A stretch of DNA of 64,000 nucleotides. Source: Mucilaginibacter sp. L294. GTDB taxonomy: Bacteria > Bacteroidota > Bacteroidia > Sphingobacteriales > Sphingobacteriaceae. The DNA is taken from positions 41,958 to 105,957 of the forward strand of contig NZ_LGEK01000005.1 in the NCBI RefSeq assembly GCF_001636615.1, given 5' to 3'. A program made the translations under genes and the position numbers. The stretch's first letter is position 1; every line of letters begins with the position of its first letter. Shown here in pieces: positions 8,793-18,313 of this stretch. The notes beneath the pieces were generated by a model, which saw only the letters and a list, made by a program, of their open reading frames with translations, was not told the DNA's origin and searched no databases.

Positions 8793-11471
8793 TTAATTAC
8801 CTGTTATTTTAAACTGATAACTCCCTGCCCCTATTTTATAATTATCGCTGTTCTTTATCAAAGCATTCTCCAGGTAAACTTTTGATTTAGCAGCATTAGG
8901 GAACGTTATGGTAGCCGATGAATTTGCAGGGATAGTTACATTGTAAATAACATCCTGCCCCTTCCTTGCCCACGATGAAACAATTTTACCGTAAGGCCCG
9001 TCATGCAATGCGTTGAAAAAATCAAGGCCCGATACAAAGTTTGGTTTTAACAATACATTTTTAAAACCGGGGTGCGCTTCATCGGGCAATATACCCCCAA
9101 GGCCTTTAAAGAACCAGCCACCTATTTCGCCAAACATCATGTGGTTTAATGAAATATCCCTTTCAGCTTTGATATTCCAGTTTTCATAAAGCGTGGTAGC
9201 ACCATTCACTATCCACCAGCCCCATGATGGGTAGGTATCCTGCGCGGCCAGTTTATAGGCGGTTTCGGCTTCGCCGTTATTACTTAGCGCATTTAAAACA
9301 GCTTTAGCACCTAAAACACCTACATCAATATGCATCCCATCGGCGGCTACCCTTTTCGCAAGGTTTTGGGCCACTTTGGCTTTATACAGATCTGGCACTA
9401 TGCCCCATTGCAAAGCCATACTCAGTTCGGTTTGTACGCCATTACCGTAAATGCCGGTTTCTTTATTAAAGTATTTATCATTAATGGCTTTTTTGATCTT
9501 ATCAGCTAAGGCCGAGTAAAACTTATAGTCGGCATCTTTACCAAAAAGCTTGGCAGCCTTTGCCAGGATGGTAGCATCAACATAAAAATAAATAGACGAG
9601 GTATACTCTAACGATGACGATGATTTAACCGGCACCCAGTCGCCACGGCCAAAAGTGGTAAGGCCGCCCACGCTTATGCCGTTAACGTAATTAACGTATG
9701 CACGGATATTGTTGTAATTATCAGAAAGCGCCTTACTATCCCCGTAAAACATGTACAGGTTCCATGGAATAATGGCGATAGTACTTGTCCAATCGGTACC
9801 GTTTGCTGTGCCGTAACCCCATCCGCCGGTTGGGATAATATCAGGCAATACACCGTTTGGCTGCTGCTCATCGCGATGATCGGCCAGCCATTTTTCATAA
9901 ATGGTGATACCGTCGAAGTTAAAAAGCCCGGTCTCCACAGCGAAATGACCGTCGCCCGTCCAGCCGTTCTTTTCGCGCTGCGGGCAATCGGTAGGGTATC
10001 CGAAAAGGTTTGATAAGTAGGAGTTATTGGTAGCCCACCAAAGCTTGTCTATCAGTGGGTTTGATGAACTTATTTTACCCGTAGCCGGTACATCGCTGTG
10101 CATAAAATACCCGGTAACATCTTCCTTTTTCAAATCAAGCGGTTTGCTGCTGGTGATCTCTACATATTGAAACCCCTTGTAGTTAAATTTCGCCATAAAC
10201 TCCACAGTGCCTTTCCCGTTTAAGGTGACGATATCCATACCAAAAGGGTCGCTTTTATCTTTAGGGCGATAGTAAACGTCAATATTCGACATATCTACAT
10301 GGCCATTGGGATACAATCTTTCGCCATGTTTAATACGTACTACGGTACCGCTTTCGCCGTTTAACCTTACTTTGGTTACGCCCGAGATATTCCTGCCCAG
10401 GTCGACAACATAAGTGGTATCATCAAACTTTATCAACGATTTTGCAGCGATCTCATCCACATTACGGATAGGGCGCATCACCTGGCTAACAATCTGTTTT
10501 GAAGGCGCGGCGCGCAGCATCACTTCCTTCCAGTCGTGGTCATCAAAAGCAGGGGTATTCCACCCGGGTAGCTCCAGCCTGCTATCGTAATGTTCGCCTG
10601 TATAAATGCTATTAAAGGTAATTGGGCTGGCGTGTGTTTTCCAGCTATCGTTGGTGGCTACAATGGCCGATGTGCCGTCTTCATAGGTGATTTTCAGGTC
10701 CATGCAAAAAGTTGGCCTGTTGCGCCATGGGGCACGGTCAAAGTCCCAAACCGCTAACGACTGCATATTGTACCAGCCGTTACCCAATAGTACTCCTATA
10801 GCATTTTTGCCCTGCTGCAACTGGTTGGTAACATCATAACTTACGTATAGTGTGCGCCTGTCAAAACGGGTGTACATTGGGTCGAGGCGGTGGTTACCTA
10901 TTTTTTGCCCATTGATATAAAGTTCATACAAACCACCAACAGCAATATACGCCCTGGCCGACCTGATCTTTTTACCTGCAGTAAACGCTTTGCGGAAATA
11001 TGGCGCGGGCAAAGTGTTGATGCTGGCCATATCGCTTATCCATGAGCCTGTCCAGTTATTGATGCCCATTAAGCCGGTCTCGAAGTTACTGATATGGCTA
11101 TCCGGCAGTTTTGCGCCTGTACGGTTCCAGGTACGCACCAGCCAATAATACTTGGTTGATGGCTGCAAGGCTTTACCGCCATAAGTAATGTTACTGGCAG
11201 ATGAGGCTACCTTACCCGAGTTCCATACCGATGGATTTTTTGCTAATTGAACAGAATCGGTACCCACAAGCACCTGGTAGGCTGTTTGGGCAGCGCCCTT
11301 GCTGCGGTCTTCCATTTGCCAGGATAAGCGCGGGTGTTGGGTATCAACACCAATTGGGGCTTCCAGGTGTTCGCACTGTAAAGCAATGGTACGGGTTTGG
11401 GCGTAAGCCGTTGCCCCTGCAAACGTATTGAAAAAGAATGTTAGCGCGATAACGTAATGTGAACGGTTCAA
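8793..11471 (-). CDS. GH78 alpha-L-rhamnosidase (secreted)
   Basis: An 892-residue protein with the GH78 order: an N-terminal fibronectin-like domain (about 30-130), beta-sandwich rhamnosidase domains with AYIAVGGLYELYINGQKIG and LGNGWYNM (about 165-330), the six-hairpin catalytic domain (about 430-790) and a C-terminal beta domain. DCPQREKNGWTGD holds the general acid E500, spaced +5 from D495 with D507 at +12, as in characterised GH78 enzymes. It cleaves terminal alpha-L-rhamnose. The start is a TTG at 11471: an in-frame stop lies upstream with no ATG between, and this start gives the signal peptide MNRSHYVIALTFFFNTFAGA. It lies 62 bases after the GH106 gene, probably in one transcript. Confidence 0.93.
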   Translation of the reverse strand: MNRSHYVIALTFFFNTFAGATAYAQTRTIALQCEHLEAPIGVDTQHPRLSWQMEDRSKGAAQTAYQVLVGTDSVQLAKNPSVWNSGKVASSASNITYGGKALQPSTKYYWLVRTWNRTGAKLPDSHISNFETGLMGINNWTGSWISDMASINTLPAPYFRKAFTAGKKIRSARAYIAVGGLYELYINGQKIGNHRLDPMYTRFDRRTLYVSYDVTNQLQQGKNAIGVLLGNGWYNMQSLAVWDFDRAPWRNRPTFCMDLKITYEDGTSAIVATNDSWKTHASPITFNSIYTGEHYDSRLELPGWNTPAFDDHDWKEVMLRAAPSKQIVSQVMRPIRNVDEIAAKSLIKFDDTTYVVDLGRNISGVTKVRLNGESGTVVRIKHGERLYPNGHVDMSNIDVYYRPKDKSDPFGMDIVTLNGKGTVEFMAKFNYKGFQYVEITSSKPLDLKKEDVTGYFMHSDVPATGKISSSNPLIDKLWWATNNSYLSNLFGYPTDCPQREKNGWTGDGHFAVETGLFNFDGITIYEKWLADHRDEQQPNGVLPDIIPTGGWGYGTANGTDWTSTIAIIPWNLYMFYGDSKALSDNYNNIRAYVNYVNGISVGGLTTFGRGDWVPVKSSSSLEYTSSIYFYVDATILAKAAKLFGKDADYKFYSALADKIKKAINDKYFNKETGIYGNGVQTELSMALQWGIVPDLYKAKVAQNLAKRVAADGMHIDVGVLGAKAVLNALSNNGEAETAYKLAAQDTYPSWGWWIVNGATTLYENWNIKAERDISLNHMMFGEIGGWFFKGLGGILPDEAHPGFKNVLLKPNFVSGLDFFNALHDGPYGKIVSSWARKGQDVIYNVTIPANSSATITFPNAAKSKVYLENALIKNSDNYKIGAGSYQFKITGN

Positions 11472-11533
11472 AATCTTCTTGTTTTTATTTGATTAAATAT
11501 ATACTGGTAGCCAGTTAACAGCGACTCTTAATT

Positions 11534-14500
11534 TTATTTTTGGTTGACAACCTCAATCTTCACCGGGCCTAATAAACCGGATGATTCTAACTTATCGGTT
11601 GGATTAAATCTGTTGTTACTCAACCATGTTATCCGCTCCGATTGGGGCAGTTTAGTATCACCAATTAAACGGTTTACCCAGGTGTTTACTACTTTTATCT
11701 CCAGTCTATTTTCTCCGAATTTTAGCGCACTGGTAATATCAACCTTGTATGGGGCTGTCCACGCGCCGCCAACGGCAACGCCGTTTACGGTTACTTTGGC
11801 TATTGCCTTTACCATCCCAAGATCAACAAATACTTTCTGGCCTTTTTTTACGGTGGCTAATGTAAATGTATTATTGTAAAATGCTGTGCCCGAATAGTAG
11901 CGAATGCTATCGTTAGGGTTTACCGACCAGTCGCTTAAGGTATTAAATATAACGGGGTTTGCCGGGCCGTGCATTTTACTATCAAATTTTACCGTCCAGG
12001 GTTTATCAATGGCTATTGTTTGCACAGGTGCAGCATAGTTCGGGCTGGCCGCTACCGTGCTTTGTGCATCCTGCCTAAAAATGATAAAGGCGCTTTCCAT
12101 TGGGGCAAGCTCTAAAGGCACAGTGGTAACATCTCCGTTTTGGGTATAAGCGGGCAACTCCCGTAAACTGCCGCTAACTGCGTCCCACAACTCCGGGCGT
12201 TTACCGGCAATGCGGAACTGCGGCGCTATTTTCACGGTCTTATCTTCCTGGTTGGATATAAAATAGATCGAGCCATCATCCACCTTTCTATGAATAAACA
12301 ATGTGGAATTATTTTCGGTGATCTTTGCATCCGGGATAACCTTGATCAGATCAAGCGCTTCCTGCATCTGCATATTGCTCATCACCATCCCCTTGCCTAC
12401 CCGGTTGGTTTTGATGGATGTACCGTTAATATTTCCCCATAGCTCATTAGCCAGTTTAGTAACCTGCGCATCGGCTGTTGGGTAACTCTGCAAACTTGGC
12501 GATGTTATAGGCTTAGGGCCTAAAACAACCATACCCTGCTGCACCAGCTCTTTTATCTTTAATAATAATTCCGGGCGCATGGTGGTTAACTGCGGCAATA
12601 CCAAAATGCTGTAGCTCATGCCATCGGGTAAAACCATTTTACCATCTTTCACGCTCAGCCTGGTTTTGATCACCTCGCCATTAATATAATCAAAAGAATA
12701 CCCCTGTGGCAGTTTAGGGTCTTGCACACCGGTCATTTTTGGCGCGTCCTCGCTTATAAAATAGGCTACATCTGCAACATACTTACCCTGCTGCAACATC
12801 ATGTTACAACGCTTTATATATTTCAGGAAGATATCCATATCATAAAACCATGTGTTCATCCGGTTAAACTCGTTACCAAAATAGGCATTAACCCCGGGTG
12901 CCTTATCTTCATAAGGCTGACTGATGTACACATGCATCAGTGTGTTGTTAATCCCTTCAGTAAAAAAGCGGTCGGCACGTTGTTTCATTAAGGCCGGGTA
13001 GCGCGAGTATGGGCCACCCGCGCAGGTAAATGATTCGGCTGATACTTTTGTTTTCCCGTAAATATGCGCCGCCGATGAAGCCGCACGGTTCTCGATATCG
13101 CCTAACATGCCTTCGCTCCAAAACTCCCCGCCAATCTCGTCCGACTGGCCGCCATACTGCAAAAACTCGCCCGGAAAACCCCAGTGACCATAATTTTCCA
13201 GCCATGTTGTAAGCCCGTTCTTGTGGCTGATATCGCGCAAGCCGCCAACATAATCATAAGCTACCCTATCGGCCACAAAGCGGCGCAGGTCCCAAAGGAA
13301 ACGGTCGGATTGGTCTTCGCTGCCCACTACCTTGCCCTGTAAAACGGGGATGTATGGCGTTGGATCGTAACCATAATTCTTTTCAAATTTTTCAACCAGG
13401 CCGTCCGTCCAGTTCTGTCCGCCGGTTTCGTAGCTATCCTCCACAGTCACCTTCCATGTTTTACGGTCAGCAGCGGGGATGCGTTTGATGATCTGACCAA
13501 GGTAAGCATCAAAATGTGCGGCAATGTGCTCTTTGCTCATTTTGTCGGTTTCTAAACCAGTACCCTGGGCCGAGGCCGGTCCGTTGGTTACTTTAGTGGG
13601 TGTCATCCCCGTGCGTTCAATTATCCAGTTGCCTGCTGGTACTTGCCAGTTAAGCGTACCATCGGCAGCCATATATTTTGATACATCAAGCACCTTTGCG
13701 GGGTCTATTACATATTTGTTATCGTCGGCAACGGGCTGTGGTTTCCATTGGTAAGCATCCCAATAAGGGAAAGGTGTTTGCCACATTTTAGCCAGCGTTT
13801 TTTCGACGTAGTTTTCTACCACCGGGGTTGATGAGAGCTTAATTTCGGCAATTCCACCGTTATTGGTCTTGGTAAACAACACCCGGAAACTATCTGATGA
13901 TGTGGCAGGGATAGAAATAGCGCCCGGCCCATACGGGTTAAAACCCACGTTGGCGGCATCGTTACTCCGGTCGACCCTAAAATGTTTTACAGTTACATAT
14001 GTACCGTTCTTTTTTACCTGCAGGTCACCTTCCAACGTCATGCCCCTGCGGGCTGGGACAATCACAAGGCTACGGGCAGTATAGGCCTGCTTGGTGTTTA
14101 TATCTATTGTATAAGGTTTGTTTTCATCCAGAAATATGGCCGTAGAATCATTACCATCGGTGATCTTAGCCAGGTCTTTAATAAAAGGCGTTGAGCTGAT
14201 AACTGGCTTCAGGTCGCGAATGCCTTTAGTGTAATCCGCGCTAACAGGGTAAGCGATCACCTTAACATCCTGGAAATTCTTTTCGGGTTTTACCAGCTTA
14301 CTGTTAAATTGATAAGGCCCCTTTACCGCTATTTGTGATGATGTTAAATAACGCATAGCCTGCTCGGGCTTTACCCAAGGCCCGCCGGATTGGCTCCAGC
14401 CCGGGCTGTTAAAGATCCCTATCTCTATATTTAGCTCGGTAGCCCTTTTCAGTGCGGCGTGCAAAACATCCCACCACTCATCGGTAAATAATTTCACTTT

Positions 14501-14797
14501 ACCGGCCGGTACATCATCCTGCCATATATTACCAATGAAGGCGCGGTTAATCCCAACCTTTTTCATCGATTCCAGATCGTGGATCACACCCTCTTTAGAT
14601 ATGTTATCCGAGATCCAGTACCAGTAAACGCTGGTTTGGATGCTATCCGGCACGGTTATAAAGCCTGTTTCCAATTCGGCCATAGGTTTAACAGCAGCCG
14701 ATTGGGTAATTTGCTTTTTGGGAGCACACGCGTTAAACGCAAAGCTTATCAGCAATATAAATACACAGGATACACTCAGCTTTTTGGTAGTAGGCAT
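11534..14797 (-). CDS. GH106 alpha-L-rhamnosidase (lipoprotein)
   Basis: A 1087-residue protein of the GH106 type. A lipoprotein signal ends at LISFAFNAC (C24), so it is membrane-anchored. The N-terminal catalytic barrel begins with SVYWYWISDNISKEGVIHDLESM and contains IGIFNSPGWSQSGGPWV. Two conserved acidic positions fit the catalytic pair: E453 in VTVEDSYETGG and E588 in VSAESFTCAGG; this assignment is by position, not alignment. C-terminal beta-sandwich domains end with AKVTVNGVAVGGAWTAPYKVDI, a galactose-binding-like fold. The family removes alpha-L-rhamnose from pectic and other complex glycans. It is first in a minus-strand unit with the GH78 gene and divergent from rhaT across a 224-base control region. 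Confidence 0.9.
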   Translation of the reverse strand: MPTTKKLSVSCVFILLISFAFNACAPKKQITQSAAVKPMAELETGFITVPDSIQTSVYWYWISDNISKEGVIHDLESMKKVGINRAFIGNIWQDDVPAGKVKLFTDEWWDVLHAALKRATELNIEIGIFNSPGWSQSGGPWVKPEQAMRYLTSSQIAVKGPYQFNSKLVKPEKNFQDVKVIAYPVSADYTKGIRDLKPVISSTPFIKDLAKITDGNDSTAIFLDENKPYTIDINTKQAYTARSLVIVPARRGMTLEGDLQVKKNGTYVTVKHFRVDRSNDAANVGFNPYGPGAISIPATSSDSFRVLFTKTNNGGIAEIKLSSTPVVENYVEKTLAKMWQTPFPYWDAYQWKPQPVADDNKYVIDPAKVLDVSKYMAADGTLNWQVPAGNWIIERTGMTPTKVTNGPASAQGTGLETDKMSKEHIAAHFDAYLGQIIKRIPAADRKTWKVTVEDSYETGGQNWTDGLVEKFEKNYGYDPTPYIPVLQGKVVGSEDQSDRFLWDLRRFVADRVAYDYVGGLRDISHKNGLTTWLENYGHWGFPGEFLQYGGQSDEIGGEFWSEGMLGDIENRAASSAAHIYGKTKVSAESFTCAGGPYSRYPALMKQRADRFFTEGINNTLMHVYISQPYEDKAPGVNAYFGNEFNRMNTWFYDMDIFLKYIKRCNMMLQQGKYVADVAYFISEDAPKMTGVQDPKLPQGYSFDYINGEVIKTRLSVKDGKMVLPDGMSYSILVLPQLTTMRPELLLKIKELVQQGMVVLGPKPITSPSLQSYPTADAQVTKLANELWGNINGTSIKTNRVGKGMVMSNMQMQEALDLIKVIPDAKITENNSTLFIHRKVDDGSIYFISNQEDKTVKIAPQFRIAGKRPELWDAVSGSLRELPAYTQNGDVTTVPLELAPMESAFIIFRQDAQSTVAASPNYAAPVQTIAIDKPWTVKFDSKMHGPANPVIFNTLSDWSVNPNDSIRYYSGTAFYNNTFTLATVKKGQKVFVDLGMVKAIAKVTVNGVAVGGAWTAPYKVDITSALKFGENRLEIKVVNTWVNRLIGDTKLPQSERITWLSNNRFNPTDKLESSGLLGPVKIEVVNQK

Positions 14798-14830
14798 CAG
14801 TTTAAGTAATTAGGTTACGCGTTAGCGGTA

Positions 14831-14857
14831 ATTGGTTAAATGGCGCTTATTGGTTAA
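14831..14857. promoter_or_regulatory. Tandem ATTGGTTAA direct repeat in the GH106/rhaT divergent promoter
   Basis: ATTGGTTAA occurs at 14831-14839 and again at 14849-14857, an 18-bp period, about 35-60 bases upstream of the GH106 start codon. A related GGTTAA follows at 14957. Evenly spaced direct repeats in a promoter suggest a regulator site, but the motif is short and AT-rich. Confidence 0.3.
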
Positions 14858-14938
14858 GCGTCCCGAAAATATTTTAAATAATCTGTTTAACTATGCCCAG
14901 CTATACCATTGAATTATTACCGGCAGGCTTAAGTTAAG

Positions 14939-14977
14939 AAGGTAACAGATAGGGATGGTTAAACAAACTGTTACCTT
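14939..14977. promoter_or_regulatory. 10-bp inverted repeat upstream of rhaT, candidate regulator site
   Basis: AAGGTAACAG (14939-14948) and CTGTTACCTT (14968-14977) are exact inverted copies with 19 bases between, ending 44 bases before the rhaT ATG. The right arm overlaps TACCTTTA, close to the Bacteroidota -7 element TAnnTTTG, so a protein bound there could block or reposition RNA polymerase. It is also positioned to act on the divergent GH106 gene. The binding protein is unknown; the GntR-type regulator at 7619 is the natural candidate. Confidence 0.5.
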
Positions 14978-15021
14978 TATCATTGCCTTAACCATTTATA
15001 AAAAAAACCAAATCCTAAATT

Positions 15022-16101
15022 ATGCAAGCAATTTTCGGTGTAATATTTCACTTTATCGGCGGCTTCGCTTCCGGTAGTTTTTACATCCCGTACAAAAAAG
15101 TAAAGGGCTGGGCCTGGGAAAGTTTCTGGATAGTAGGCGGCATCTTCTCATGGCTTATCGTTCCACCTGTAGCAGCCTGGTTAACTATCCCCAATTTTAC
15201 CGACATCATCGCCCAAACAAACGGGCAGATACTGGCGCTTACTTACTTTTTCGGTTTGCTTTGGGGCATAGGCGGTTTAACTTATGGCCTTGGTGTACGT
15301 TACCTGGGGGTGTCATTAGGCAGTACCATTATATTAGGCCTATGCGCGGTATTCGGCTCTATTATACCATCGGTTTATTATAATTTTTTCCCTAAGGAGG
15401 GTAAAGACAGCTTTAGCATGATGCTGCACAGCAGTTGGGGGCAAATGGTTTTACTGGGCATAGTAATTTGCGCCATCGGTATTATTATATGCGGAAAAGC
15501 CGGTACGCTTAAAGAAAAAGAGCTATCCAAAAACAAAACCGTAGCCGAAGAAAATAAAGAATATCGTTTTGGCCTGGGCATTTTTGTAGCCATTGTATCG
15601 GGTGTATTAAGCGCCTGTTTTAATTTCGGCATCGAGGCCGGCAAATCAATGGCCGATACCGCCAACGAAGCATGGAAAGTATTACACCCCAATGCGGGCA
15701 ATTTCTTGTTCCAGAATAATGTTATCTATATAGTGATACTTTGGGGCGGCCTTACTACCAACTTTATATGGTGTATGATACTGAACGCCCGCAATAAAAC
15801 CTTCAGTAATTATACCGACGGGCAAAAACCGCTGCTAAAAAACTACATTTTTTCGGCCCTCGCGGGTACTACCTGGTTCCTGCAGTTCTTTTTTTACGGC
15901 ATGGGCGAAAGTAAGCTGGGTAACGGCGCCAGTTCATGGATCCTGCACATGGCCTTCATCATCCTGATAGCAAACGCATGGGGCTTATTATTAAAGGAGT
16001 GGAAAGGTGTTAGTAAAAAAGCAATATATACCGTTATAGCCGGTATAGCTACCATCATCGTATCGGTTTTGGTGGTGGGTTATGGTAATTCAATCAAATA
16101 A
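15022..16101 (+). CDS. rhaT: L-rhamnose/proton symporter RhaT
   Basis: A 359-residue polytopic protein with about ten membrane segments across its length. The opening MQAIFGVIFHFIGGFASGSF and the following YIPYKKVKGWAWESFW motif are typical of RhaT, as are GLTYGLGVRYLG and the C-terminal GASSWILHMAFIILIANAWG. It imports L-rhamnose with protons across the inner membrane, after the secreted GH78 and GH106 enzymes release it. It heads the plus-strand operon; rhaEW starts 25 bases downstream. A strong inverted repeat lies just upstream. Confidence 0.96.
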   Translation: MQAIFGVIFHFIGGFASGSFYIPYKKVKGWAWESFWIVGGIFSWLIVPPVAAWLTIPNFTDIIAQTNGQILALTYFFGLLWGIGGLTYGLGVRYLGVSLGSTIILGLCAVFGSIIPSVYYNFFPKEGKDSFSMMLHSSWGQMVLLGIVICAIGIIICGKAGTLKEKELSKNKTVAEENKEYRFGLGIFVAIVSGVLSACFNFGIEAGKSMADTANEAWKVLHPNAGNFLFQNNVIYIVILWGGLTTNFIWCMILNARNKTFSNYTDGQKPLLKNYIFSALAGTTWFLQFFFYGMGESKLGNGASSWILHMAFIILIANAWGLLLKEWKGVSKKAIYTVIAGIATIIVSVLVVGYGNSIK

Positions 16102-16125
16102 AAAGCAATAAAAATTCATATCAAT

Positions 16126-18243
16126 ATGTCTACTACAACACAATTTAAACATGTAAGCTACTTATGGGACGATGCTAAGGCAGCAGCTTTAGCCGGAGAC
16201 GAAGTAGCATTACTGATATACCGCTCAAACCTGCTTGGCGCCGATCTGCGCCTAACTAACTATGGCGGTGGCAACACTTCATGCAAGGTAACTGATAAAG
16301 ACCCTTTGACCGGGAAAGAGGTTGAAGTAATGTGGATAAAAGGCTCGGGCGGCGATATCGGCACGCTTAAAAAAAGCGGCTTGGCTGCGTTATACGTTGA
16401 CAGGTTGAGGAGCCTGAAAAACGTTTACCGTGGTATAGAGCACGAAGACGAAATGGTTGAACTGTTTAACCACAGCATCTTCGATCTTAGTTCAAAAGCG
16501 CCATCTATTGATACCCCGCTGCATGGCTTCTTACCCTTTAAACACATCGATCACCTGCATCCTGATGCTGCAATTGCCATCGCGGCAGCAAAAGACGGCG
16601 AAAAAATCACTCAAGAGCTATTCGGCGGTACTATTGGCTGGGTTGGCTGGCAGCGCCCAGGGTTCGACCTTGGTTTACAACTGAAAGAGTGCCTGGATAA
16701 TAACCCAGGTATCCGTGGTATTATGTTAGGCTCGCACGGTTTGTTTACCTGGGGCGATACCGCTTATGAAAGCTATATCAACACCTTGGAGGTGATTGAG
16801 AAATGTGCCGAATACTTAGAGGAAAATTACGGTAAAAAAGGCCCGGTATTTGGCGGTCAAAAACTGCAAAGCATTGCTGCGGATGACCGTAAGAAACAAG
16901 CTGCTGCCCTGGCTCCTATCCTGCGTGGTTTCTGTTCATCAAAAACATCCATGATTGGCCATTTTACCGATGATGCCCGCGTGCTGGAGTTCATCAACTC
17001 AAACGATCTAGGCAGGTTAGCCCCTTTGGGAACAAGCTGCCCCGACCACTTTTTACGCACCAAGATCAGTCCGCTGGTATTAGACCTTAACGCTGCAGAC
17101 GACCTGAGCGATGTAGCCGCTTTAAAAGAAAAATTAACCCCTGCATTTGAGGCCTACCGCCAAATGTATACCGATTATTACAATACCTGCAAACACCCCA
17201 ACAGCCCTGCTGTACGCGACGCAAACCCGGTGGTGATACTTTACCCTGGTGTAGGTATGTTCACCTTTGCCAAGGATAAACAAACCGCGCGCGTTGCAGC
17301 CGAGTTTTATACCAACGCCATCAATGTAATGAAGGGTGCCGAGGCTATATCTGAATACACTTCCCTACCGCGACAGGAAGCTTTTGATATTGAGTACTGG
17401 TTATTGGAAGAAGCTAAATTACAGCGTATGCCAAAACCAAAAGCCCTATCAGGCCGTGTGGCTTTGGTAACCGGTAGTGCCGGTGGTATTGGCAAAGCTA
17501 TTGCCAAAAAATTCGCGCAGGAAGGTGCCGTTGTGATACTTAACGACATGAATGCCGAGCGTTTAGCCGGTGCAGGCGAAGAATTTAAAGGCCTTTTTGG
17601 TAAAGATGCCTACGCTTTAGCGCAGATGGATGTCACCAATACCGACCAGATACAAGCGGCAATGGATATTGCGGCACTGCAGTTTGGCGGTGTAGACCTT
17701 ATTGTGAACAACGCGGGTTTGTCTATCTCAAAAACCATTGGCGATACCACCGCTAAAGACTGGGACCTGCTTTATGACGTTTTGGTAAAAGGCCAGTTTT
17801 TTGTAACCCAGGCAGCGGTATCTGTAATGAAAAAACAGGATATTGGCGGCGATATCATTAATATTGTGAGCAAGAACGCGTTGGTTAGCGGCCCTAACAA
17901 TGCCGGCTATGGCAGCGCGAAAGCGGCGCAATTACACCTAAGCAGGCTAAATGCGGCCGAATTAGGTGGCGATAAAATACGCGTTAACGTGGTTAACCCC
18001 GATGCCGTAATAAGCGATAGCAATATCTGGGCTGGTGGCTGGGCTGAAGGCCGTGCCAAGGCTTACGGTGTTACTGTTGAAGAGTTACCGGCATATTACG
18101 CCAAGCGCACTTTACTGAACGAAACCATTTTACCTGATGATATAGCTAACGCCTGCTTTGCTTTTGCAGGTGGTTTGCTTAATAAATCAACCGGTAATGT
18201 GCTAAATGTTGATGGCGGCGTTGCCACAGCATTTGTACGATAA
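16126..18243 (+). CDS. rhaEW: Bifunctional rhamnulose-1-phosphate aldolase / L-lactaldehyde dehydrogenase
   Basis: A 705-residue fusion. The N-terminal half (about 20-400) is a class II aldolase with the phosphate-binding motif YGGGNTSCK and metal-binding histidines around HGFLPFKHIDHLHPDA and GSHGLFTWG. The C-terminal part (about 440-700) is a short-chain dehydrogenase with the cofactor motif TGSAGGIGKAIA, NNAG, the catalytic YGSAK and a final LNVDGG. This is the RhaEW type, in which the aldolase splits rhamnulose-1-phosphate to DHAP and L-lactaldehyde and the dehydrogenase domain oxidises the aldehyde to L-lactate. The lutABC genes downstream, which oxidise L-lactate, support the oxidative reading over reduction to propanediol. 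A GC-rich hairpin follows the stop codon. Confidence 0.93.
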   Translation: MSTTTQFKHVSYLWDDAKAAALAGDEVALLIYRSNLLGADLRLTNYGGGNTSCKVTDKDPLTGKEVEVMWIKGSGGDIGTLKKSGLAALYVDRLRSLKNVYRGIEHEDEMVELFNHSIFDLSSKAPSIDTPLHGFLPFKHIDHLHPDAAIAIAAAKDGEKITQELFGGTIGWVGWQRPGFDLGLQLKECLDNNPGIRGIMLGSHGLFTWGDTAYESYINTLEVIEKCAEYLEENYGKKGPVFGGQKLQSIAADDRKKQAAALAPILRGFCSSKTSMIGHFTDDARVLEFINSNDLGRLAPLGTSCPDHFLRTKISPLVLDLNAADDLSDVAALKEKLTPAFEAYRQMYTDYYNTCKHPNSPAVRDANPVVILYPGVGMFTFAKDKQTARVAAEFYTNAINVMKGAEAISEYTSLPRQEAFDIEYWLLEEAKLQRMPKPKALSGRVALVTGSAGGIGKAIAKKFAQEGAVVILNDMNAERLAGAGEEFKGLFGKDAYALAQMDVTNTDQIQAAMDIAALQFGGVDLIVNNAGLSISKTIGDTTAKDWDLLYDVLVKGQFFVTQAAVSVMKKQDIGGDIINIVSKNALVSGPNNAGYGSAKAAQLHLSRLNAAELGGDKIRVNVVNPDAVISDSNIWAGGWAEGRAKAYGVTVEELPAYYAKRTLLNETILPDDIANACFAFAGGLLNKSTGNVLNVDGGVATAFVR

Positions 18244-18261
18244 GTAATAAAAACATCTAAT

Positions 18262-18286
18262 CCCCCGGCTAACCAATGGCCGGGGG
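18262..18286 (+). terminator. Intra-operon stem-loop after rhaEW
   Basis: CCCCCGGC (18262-18269) and GCCGGGGG (18279-18286) form a very stable 8-bp stem with a 9-base loop, followed by TTTT. It lies between rhaEW and rhaI in the same direction. It may partly terminate transcription or protect the upstream mRNA; with only four Ts it is probably leaky. Confidence 0.7.
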
Positions 18287-18313
18287 TTTTACACCTACAT
18301 AAACCAGAGAAAG

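Noticed and set aside
16857..17063. Minus-strand frames within rhaEW, rhaI and lutB
   Set aside because: Shadows of real genes; none has its own motif or start signal.
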